A DNA stretch of 64,000 bases from Fortiea contorta PCC 7126 (lineage in GTDB: Bacteria; Cyanobacteriota; Cyanobacteriia; Cyanobacteriales; Nostocaceae): positions 4,119,895-4,183,894 of the forward strand of contig NZ_KB235930.1 of NCBI RefSeq assembly GCF_000332295.1. Reading direction: 5' to 3'. The notes below the pieces were generated by a model. It saw only the letters and a program-made list of their open reading frames with translations. It made no database searches and had not been told where the DNA came from. The translations under genes were made by a program, and so were the position numbers. This document shows positions 58,798 through 64,000 of this stretch, piece after piece; position 1 is the first letter of the stretch, and the number at the start of each line of letters is the position of its first letter.

Positions 58798-59281
58798 TGA
58801 TATCACAGGACTTTGGGTTTTTGCTGGTAGTTAAGACGACAATGCAGTCAATTATCTAACATCAGTGATCCGCGCTTCCCGTTTTTGTGATTTTTTTACA
58901 AAAAGTAGCACAAATTACAATTTCCTTTATATTATAGATACCACAGATAAAATTTTGCAAACAATTTCAGCAAATATCCTTCCGGGAAGCATCTACACCC
59001 GTTCCTGTACAGCATTAATTTTACTTGACAGTAGCAGCTCGATTTAGGTATATTTATAGTACGCAAGTACTATAAATACCAACAACAGAAGCTGCACTAA
59101 ACAACAAGCAGGGCATCTATGCAATTACCCTTGACTACAAGCCAGTGTCGCTTAATCTACCCTTTCAGTATTTACACTGCACTAAAACTGCATAAACAAG
59201 AGCTAATCTGATGTCTGCATCAGTTAGTATTTGTGTTATTTGCTACTCATCACATCTTATATCTTTAACGGAGTTGAAATT
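58798..59281. other. Divergent intergenic region with hairpin, upstream of coiled-coil genes
   Basis: Between the sphR start (minus) and the first coiled-coil gene (plus). It should contain both promoters. I see no Pho-box repeat that I trust and no protein gene. A conspicuous inverted repeat is listed at 59047-59080. Confidence 0.5.
59047..59080. promoter_or_regulatory. Inverted repeat with GNRA-type loop
   Basis: Left arm GGTATATTTATAGTAC (59047-59062) and right arm GTACTATAAATACC (59067-59080) pair through 14 positions with a 2-nt bulge around loop GCAA. As DNA it is a strong dyad (operator-like). As RNA it is a hairpin capped by a stable GNRA tetraloop about 200 bases before the first coiled-coil gene. 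Confidence 0.75.
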
Positions 59282-60265
59282 ATGACAACAGTTGGAGTCA
59301 AAGACAGTAAACAACAACTAATGCAAGCATTTCAACAAATTTTGGCAGAAAGAAAAAAACTAGAGTCAAAAATAGCCACCAAACAAGAAGAAGCAGACAA
59401 AGCCAAAAATCAAGAACTTTTAGCAGCTGCTTCTACATACACCATTGACAGCATTGTCAAAGGTTTAGCAGATTTACAGTTGGAATTTGGTACTATTGTC
59501 AACGCTCTGTCAGAAAAATTAGCGCAAGAAAACTCCAAATTAGATGAACTCAACCGGGCGATAGAAATTGAAAATCAGCATTTACAAGAGTTGAAACAAA
59601 TTAGAATTGTCGCTGATGCCGTTGATATCTTAACTCAAGAGCATCAAGAACAATTAAGAATTTTAGAGCAAGACATTGCTAGCAAAATAGAAACCCTAGA
59701 AAAAGAAATGACCACTAAACGGAAAGAGTGGCAAAAAGAGCAAGCAGAATATGAAGAAGTACTGCAAGAATATAACGAATTCTTAGCTAAACAACGCACC
59801 ACAGAAACCGAAGAATATCAATATAAATTAGAAACGACGCAAAAACTAGCCACAGATGCTTACGAAGCCAGAAAGCGTAAACTAGAGCGAGAGATTCAAG
59901 AAACTACTCAACAAAAAGAGAAAAACTGGACGGAACGAGAAAAAATTCTCACCGAGCGCCAGCCTTTATTGACAGAATATCAACAAAAAATAGCTGCTTT
60001 TCCTCAAGAATTAGAAGAAGCAGTTAAAAAAGCTAGAGAAGAAGCAATTAAAGACACCAGTCAAAAAGCCAAAGTCGAAGCTGATTTATTCGAGAAAGAG
60101 TGGGAAGCTGGTAAGCAGAATTACGAATTGAAAATTAAGTCTTTAGAAGAAACTATTCAGAAACAAACTGAGCAAATAGAAGGTATTTCTGTCCAGTTAC
60201 AAGCTGCATTAAAACAAGCGCAAGATTTAGCAATGCGTGCTTTCGACAGTTCTAACAGCAAATAG
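59282..60265 (+). CDS. Coiled-coil protein, paralog 1 (unknown family)
   Basis: A 327-residue, Glu/Lys/Gln-rich cytoplasmic protein with long alpha-helical coiled-coil content. The start is the ATG at 59282 (MTTVGVKDSKQQLMQAF) with GGAG about 8 bases upstream. Conserved parts shared with the next gene are TYTIDSIVKGLADLQLEFG, the WTEREKILTER region and the C-terminal LEETIQKQTEQIEGISVQL with LAMRAFDSS. No catalytic motif, signal or membrane helix. The two genes are 39 bases apart with a ribosome site each, so one operon. Role may be structural (filament or scaffold); this is inference. Confidence 0.78.
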   Translation: MTTVGVKDSKQQLMQAFQQILAERKKLESKIATKQEEADKAKNQELLAAASTYTIDSIVKGLADLQLEFGTIVNALSEKLAQENSKLDELNRAIEIENQHLQELKQIRIVADAVDILTQEHQEQLRILEQDIASKIETLEKEMTTKRKEWQKEQAEYEEVLQEYNEFLAKQRTTETEEYQYKLETTQKLATDAYEARKRKLEREIQETTQQKEKNWTEREKILTERQPLLTEYQQKIAAFPQELEEAVKKAREEAIKDTSQKAKVEADLFEKEWEAGKQNYELKIKSLEETIQKQTEQIEGISVQLQAALKQAQDLAMRAFDSSNSK

Positions 60266-60304
60266 TCTCGACATCTGCAATCATCGGATATTAGGAGGAT
60301 TTGT

Positions 60305-61381
60305 ATGGCCGTTAAAAAACCGAATGATAAAAATACCAAAGCGGAAATTCTACAAGCCTATGAGGAATTAGCGAAAGAAACCATCAGCGTGAAATCACAG
60401 CTTAATCAATTGTTGAAACAGCAATCTACAACTCCAGAAAAAACCATAGACCAACCAAAAACACCTATGAATCAGCCATCTAATCTTCAACAAAAGATGA
60501 ATTATACAATTGAAAGCTTGGCTAAGATTCAGTTAGGCTTTGGTAGCGCAGCTAATGAATTATCAGAACAGCTAACTACACAAGCTGCTAAATTAGGGGA
60601 AATTAGAGAAGCTGTCGAAAAAGAAATAACGGAATTAACGCAATTACATAATTTAGAAGTTTCTCCAGATATCTTAGATACCCTGCTCCAAGCTTATGAG
60701 GACAATTCTAAAACTTATCAAGATGAATTTAGTCAAAGAAAAGAAGTTTTATTACAAGAAATAGATGAGCAAAGAAAAACTTGGACGAAAGAGCAAGAGG
60801 AGCATAGTCGAACCGTTAAAGAAAGAGATGAAGAACTAAAAAAAGGACGACAGCGAGATGAAGCAGAATATAAATATAATTTAGAACTCCAGAGAAGACT
60901 AACAAAAGATGAATCTGAACAAGAGCAAAAGTTATTGAATAATCAACTTGAAGAACTACAGCAAGAAACAGATAAACAGTGGTCTGAACGAGAAAAAGTA
61001 ATTTCTGAAAGAGAAAAACAGTTTGAAGAATCTAAAGCTAAGGTAGAAACATTTCCCAAAGATAAAGAAGCAGCAATCAAAAAAGCTACAGAAGAAGGCA
61101 GAGGTATCGCTCACTATCAAGCTAAGATTAAATCAGATTTGTATAGCAAAGAAGTGGACGGACAAAAACGTTTTTATGAACAAAGATTGCAATCTCTTGA
61201 ACAAACCATCACTAATCAAGAGACGCGAATTCAAAACCTTTCTAAACAACTTGAATCTGGTTTGAAACAAGTTCAGGATTTGGCGGTGAAAGCTATTGAA
61301 GGAAGCGCCAATGTTAATTCCTATCAAGCTATTAAGGAAATAGCTTTAGAACAAGCTAAAAGTCAAGTAAAAAATAAATAA
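60305..61381 (+). CDS. Coiled-coil protein, paralog 2 (unknown family)
   Basis: A 358-residue paralog of the preceding gene. It has its own strong ribosome site (AGGAGGA) before ATG at 60305. Shared landmarks are the MNYTIESLAKIQLGFGSAAN region, WSEREKVISEREKQFEES, and the C-terminal LEQTITNQETRIQNLSKQL with LAVKAIEGSAN. An extra N-terminal Pro/Gln/Thr-rich stretch (about 40-60) and a slightly longer C-terminus distinguish it. Long helical coiled coil throughout, no enzymatic motif. The pair probably forms hetero- or homo-oligomers. Confidence 0.78.
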   Translation: MAVKKPNDKNTKAEILQAYEELAKETISVKSQLNQLLKQQSTTPEKTIDQPKTPMNQPSNLQQKMNYTIESLAKIQLGFGSAANELSEQLTTQAAKLGEIREAVEKEITELTQLHNLEVSPDILDTLLQAYEDNSKTYQDEFSQRKEVLLQEIDEQRKTWTKEQEEHSRTVKERDEELKKGRQRDEAEYKYNLELQRRLTKDESEQEQKLLNNQLEELQQETDKQWSEREKVISEREKQFEESKAKVETFPKDKEAAIKKATEEGRGIAHYQAKIKSDLYSKEVDGQKRFYEQRLQSLEQTITNQETRIQNLSKQLESGLKQVQDLAVKAIEGSANVNSYQAIKEIALEQAKSQVKNK

Positions 61382-61400
61382 GTTGGATTTCTTGCAGATA

Positions 61401-61426
61401 TGGAGACGTTACGTGTAACGTCTCCA
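61401..61426. repeat. Dispersed palindromic repeat (gagacg family)
   Basis: Arms TGGAGACGTTAC and GTAACGTCTCCA pair around a 2-base centre. From memory, palindromes of the form gtagagacgt...acgtctctac are widely scattered in Nostocales genomes. A degenerate half copy lies at about 61779-61800. Confidence 0.8.
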
Positions 61427-61464
61427 CATTAGTTGATTGTCTCAGGGAAAGCAAGTTAAAAAAA

Positions 61465-61490
61465 AGAGACGCAAAAATCATCGCGTCTCT
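61465..61490. repeat. Second gagacg-type palindrome
   Basis: AGAGACGC (61465-61472) and GCGTCTCT (61483-61490) flank a 10-base spacer. It is related in its arm words to the palindrome at 61401 and is about 40 bases from it. Confidence 0.75.
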
Positions 61491-61907
61491 AGAAAGAGAA
61501 AACCCAATATTTATAAGTAATTAAATATAACTTTGGAGTAATAAAATTTACAGTTTGATTTTGGTTCAGGAGAGAGATGACTCTCACATTGATTGAGTGT
61601 GAACTCTCTACAACTTGAACTACAGGAGTATAAATTGCGAATCCGGAAATTTATCAAAAAGATTTCCGCTGGTAATCGAGTTGTCAAAACAATAGACTTC
61701 CTGCAGAAGTCGGGAACAGGGAACGCTATAACAGGGAACAGACAGTAGAAAAGGTACTTTTGCAAGAGGTTTAATAAATGTGGAGACGTTGCTTGTGCTT
61801 CCTCTGTGATTCAGGTGAAATAGTATAATCCTTGTTTGTTGGGGGAATGTTTGTTGTCTGCTAGCTGCAGATTTGATTAGTGATACCTAAATTTCAAAGC
61901 ATTGATG

Positions 61908-62681
61908 TTAAGCAAAGGTGGTAAAATCTAAATCAGGTGGGATATCTTGAATCCGTCCTGGGCCGATCGCTCGCAGTGCTTCTTTTAAAGAAATATCGCC
62001 AGTATACAACGCTCGACCGACAATTACACCTGTCACGCCTTGGGTTTCTAACGCTAACAAACTTAATAAGTCGGTAACAGAACTTACCCCACCCGACGCA
62101 ATTATTGGTATAGAAATTGATCGAGCCAATTCGCTCAAAGCTTCTAAATTCGGGCCGGATAGAGTACCATCACGATGGATATCTGTATAAATAATTGCCA
62201 CTGCTCCCAACTCTGCCATTTGCACAGCTAATTGAGTGGCGAGAATCTCTGAAGTTTCTAACCAACCACGAGTTGCTACTAGTCCGTTACGGGCATCAAT
62301 GCCAACGATAATCTGTCCTGGAAATTCTTGACACAGTTGTTGGACTAATTCGGGTTGTTCGACAGCGACTGTACCCAAAATTGCCCGCTGTACACCTATA
62401 TTGAGCAATTGTTGCACACTATGGCGATCGCGCAATCCACCCCCTACTTGAATAGGGATTGATACTGCTTGAGCGATCGCCTCGATAGCCCCTACATTTA
62501 CCAGTTTACCTGTTTTGGCGCCATCTAAATCAACTACGTGTAGTTTAGCCGCACCCTGATCAACCCACTGTTTAGCGACATCAACAGGATTCTCATTAAA
62601 CACCTGCGATCGGGTATAGTCTCCTTGATAAAGCCGTACACAGCGCCCTTCTAATAAATCAATTGCTGGAATTACATCCAT
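61908..62681 (-). CDS. hisA: HisA, phosphoribosyl-formimino-AICAR ribotide isomerase
   Basis: A 257-residue TIM barrel catalysing the fourth step of histidine synthesis. The first catalytic Asp is in [20 protein letters not shown]. The phosphate loops VGGGLRD and IIASGGVSS are present, and the second Asp lies in [18 protein letters not shown] place the start at the ATG at 62681 ([12 protein letters not shown]), three codons inside the longer frame. Single gene, no his operon, typical for cyanobacteria. Confidence 0.96.
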   Translation of the reverse strand: MDVIPAIDLLEGRCVRLYQGDYTRSQVFNENPVDVAKQWVDQGAAKLHVVDLDGAKTGKLVNVGAIEAIAQAVSIPIQVGGGLRDRHSVQQLLNIGVQRAILGTVAVEQPELVQQLCQEFPGQIIVGIDARNGLVATRGWLETSEILATQLAVQMAELGAVAIIYTDIHRDGTLSGPNLEALSELARSISIPIIASGGVSSVTDLLSLLALETQGVTGVIVGRALYTGDISLKEALRAIGPGRIQDIPPDLDFTTFA

Positions 62682-62699
62682 TGAGATCATCCTTACTAA

Positions 62700-62820
62700 A
62701 CGTTAGGGACTAAGGATTAGGGGCTAGGGAAAAGAAATTTTCCCATAATTAGCTATCAAGAAAAAGAGCGATCTTGCTAAATCAACTAGCCCCTAGCTTC
62801 TATCCTCTAGTCCCTATCCC
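62700..62820. repeat. Inverted pair of 'ggggctaggg' repeats at the DUF3593 3' end
   Basis: Left side GGGACTAAGGATTAGGGGCTAGGG (positions 62706-62729) and right side about 62788-62820, CTAGCCCCTAG...CTAGTCCCTATCCCC, are inverted imperfect copies around a 58-base spacer. The right copy covers the 3' end of the DUF3593 gene, so its last residues (KGIGTRG) are encoded by repeat. Confidence 0.7.
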
Positions 62821-63111
62821 CTTCTGCACTTTTAATTGCTTTACAGCTTGCCAAAAACCCAGCACAATCAAGATGTTAGAAAGCGTGAGAAAAACTTCTG
62901 CACCGCCGTGGAGCCAATCGACGTTTGCTAACGACTCTCGATAGTGCAATTTAGCATAAATCCCGGCGGGGATGGTAACACCGACAAAAACTAGAGTACC
63001 GTAAAAACCGTACAATGCTAACCTTGGCATTAGTTTACTGCGGTTGATCAACCACAAGAAACCCAAATAGGGAAACAGTGAAAGTGCGAACAGGGTTTCT
63101 TTAGACATCAT
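62800..63111 (-). CDS. DUF3593 membrane protein
   Basis: A 103-residue protein with three membrane helices (about 5-25, 30-52, 68-90: LFALSLFPYLGFLWLI, YGTLVFVGVTIPAGI, VFLTLSNILIVLGFW). The LHGGAEVFLTLSN motif is characteristic. It is conserved in cyanobacteria and plastid-targeted plant proteins, unknown function, and nearly always next to DUF2499, as here. Its ATG overlaps the stop of the DUF2499 gene by four bases (ATGA), so the two are translationally coupled. The C-terminus is altered by a repeat. Confidence 0.88.
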   Translation of the reverse strand: MMSKETLFALSLFPYLGFLWLINRSKLMPRLALYGFYGTLVFVGVTIPAGIYAKLHYRESLANVDWLHGGAEVFLTLSNILIVLGFWQAVKQLKVQKGIGTRG

Positions 63112-63452
63112 GGCTCTGATTTAATATTTGCTTTGACAGAATTAGCGGTTGTGTCGGGAGACTGAGCAGAGCGCCAAATCCAGACTGCGGCTGCTAAAAG
63201 CGTAAAATTGCCGATTAAAGTGGTGGTAGCTTGGAGTGTGACTAACCATTCCAAAGATTCGGCGTTGTCGAAATAGTGCCAAGTGCAGGCACACATGGCG
63301 CTGACTAAAGCTGGTAACATGGCAAGGGACAATCCCCACCAAGTGCGGTTGTTGGTAAGTTCGCCATAAGTCCAGATTAGCCAAATGGCGGAAATCCACT
63401 CAATCACGCTAGAAACATGAATTATCCAGGTGGGAATCGAAAGGGCGTGCAT
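63108..63452 (-). CDS. DUF2499 membrane protein
   Basis: A 114-residue protein with about three helices and the motif TWIIHVSSVIEWISAIWLIW, then TWWGLSLAMLPALVSAMCAC and WHYFDNAESLEWLVTLQA. This matches DUF2499, a cyanobacterial and plastid family of unknown function. His/Trp-rich conserved positions (WHYF, HVSSVIEW) could bind pigment or metal. First gene of the DUF2499-DUF3593 pair with 4-base overlap. Confidence 0.88.
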   Translation of the reverse strand: MHALSIPTWIIHVSSVIEWISAIWLIWTYGELTNNRTWWGLSLAMLPALVSAMCACTWHYFDNAESLEWLVTLQATTTLIGNFTLLAAAVWIWRSAQSPDTTANSVKANIKSEP

Positions 63453-63770
63453 AATTAGTCAGTTGTCATTGGTCATTGGTCATTTGTCAAGAGTGATGAG
63501 GTTTTCTTCTTTGTCTTCTTTGTGTTGTCTGTCCCACACTCTCCATCATTCCATCTTCCCATAAGAGAATTCTGATTTTCATCGGTGATATGACAGCGAT
63601 CGCATCTCACACCTTTTGACTTTCTTTGATTTTTCACAAAAATAGCCCTGTTCCCTGCGATGCACTGAGCTTGTCGAAGTGTTCCCTGTTCCCTGCTATA
63701 ACCAATAACAACTCCAGCAAGTTAACTTTAATTATGCTGGTCTGATTAAAGCTATAGTCCACAATTCACA
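63453..63770. other. Intergenic region upstream of csaB with dispersed repeats
   Basis: Divergent promoter region containing 'cattggtcattggtcatttg' (63469-63488), a HIP1 site (63597-63604), and 'ctgttccctgcgatgcactg...cgaagtgttccctgttccctg' (63649-63697). All are dispersed repeat words in this genome. No gene. Confidence 0.6.
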
Positions 63771-64000
63771 ATGAAACTCATGCGGGCGTTATTGTCTGGG
63801 TATTACGGAAAAGGTAATGGTGGTGATGAAGCTTTGTTGGCAACGCTTTTGCAGATGTTACCACCTCATGTAACCCCTGTGGTGCTTTCGGGGAATCCTG
63901 AAGAAACCCGCTCACGCTATGGTGTGGAATCCCACGAGCGCATGGCTGTTGCACCTGTACTGCAAGCATTGCGCTCTTGTGATGCTTTCGTTTGGGGCGG
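63771..64000 (+). CDS. csaB: CsaB-like polysaccharide pyruvyl transferase (partial, N-terminus)
   Basis: The first 76 residues of a protein that runs off the right edge. It begins MKLMRALLSGYYGKGNGGDEALL, the Gly-rich N-terminal motif of CsaB-type pyruvyl transferases, which add ketal-linked pyruvate to cell-wall polysaccharides and anchor S-layer proteins. LQMLPPHVTPVVLSGNP and SCDAFVWGG continue the pattern. A second ATG at 63780 is possible. Confidence 0.85.
   Translation, partial: MKLMRALLSGYYGKGNGGDEALLATLLQMLPPHVTPVVLSGNPEETRSRYGVESHERMAVAPVLQALRSCDAFVWG

Larger units (their letters stand above)
61382..61907. other. Intergenic region rich in palindromic repeats
   Basis: No gene; frames here are spurious. 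It holds two 'gagacg' palindromes (61401-61426, 61465-61490), a half copy near 61779-61800 ('tgtggagacgttgc'), and 'cgggaacaggg' tracts at 61707-61745. These are all of the dispersed cyanobacterial repeat kind. The first palindrome may also end transcription of the coiled-coil operon. Confidence 0.65.

Noticed and set aside
61511-61765. 84-aa minus-strand frame
   Set aside because: Covers dispersed repeats (gggaacaggg) and has no family likeness.

Overview
The window is chromosomal DNA of a filamentous, probably heterocyst-forming cyanobacterium (Nostocales type). The palindrome GCGATCGC (HIP1) recurs throughout. There are plant-type [2Fe-2S] ferredoxins, a one-helix high-light-inducible protein, a cyanobacterial primary sigma factor, a bilin-related reductase, cyanobacterial glycolate dehydrogenase, WD40/AAA STAND-like proteins, Uma2 proteins and the DUF2499/DUF3593 pair shared with plastids. 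No phage genes, transposase or CRISPR array were seen. All assignments come from reading the sequence and from memory of protein families; no search was run.

Layout. 1-3 kb: truncated ABC exporter, HpnI-like glycosyltransferase, small Hli protein. 3-10.5 kb: sigA with a 1.4-kb gene-free upstream region, a fasciclin lipoprotein, gyrB, miaA and an SGNH hydrolase. 10.5-18 kb: Uma2 protein with a 7-residue repeat tail, glcD, a GH10-like secreted hydrolase, a membrane protein, a PAS-GAF-GAF histidine kinase with altered ATP-binding boxes, and tRNA-Lys(CTT). 18-28 kb: bifunctional Nnr, a 1204-aa AAA/coiled-coil/WD40 protein divergent from an HTH-AAA protein with an altered Walker B motif, two secreted proteins, an eight-unit 20-bp dyad array, and a SPOR-like protein. 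28-36.9 kb: mnmA, proline catabolic PutA (with an intergenic repeat inserted in frame), HD protein, pentapeptide protein, map and a probable biliverdin reductase.

37-46 kb: two tandem ferredoxin genes whose upstream regions are also duplicated, a SpoIID-like protein, sulfiredoxin and Dps (oxidative stress), an HTH/GrpE-like fusion, a decayed histidine-kinase fragment, and a STAS / SpoIIE-phosphatase pair. 46-52 kb: Ser/Thr kinase with a twice-repeated C-terminal domain, a heme-c HAMP membrane sensor divergent from a PhnD-like lipoprotein, and an aldehyde dehydrogenase plus nitrilase-like operon in which the nitrilase lacks its usual cysteine. 52-64 kb: fni (isoprenoids), sppA, the phosphate regulatory operon sphR-sphS-phoU, two paralogous coiled-coil proteins behind a GNRA-type hairpin, hisA, DUF3593/DUF2499 and the start of csaB.

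Most genes are housekeeping or signalling genes in short operons. Intergenic spaces carry many dispersed cyanobacterial repeats: C/G-rich 'ccccacctcccc' tracts, 'gggaacaggg' tracts, 'gagacg...cgtctc' palindromes and 'actgagcggagccgaagt' elements. Some of these run into coding sequence (putA, DUF3593). The least explained parts are the AAA/WD40 locus, the 20-bp dyad array, the coiled-coil pair and the sigA upstream region.
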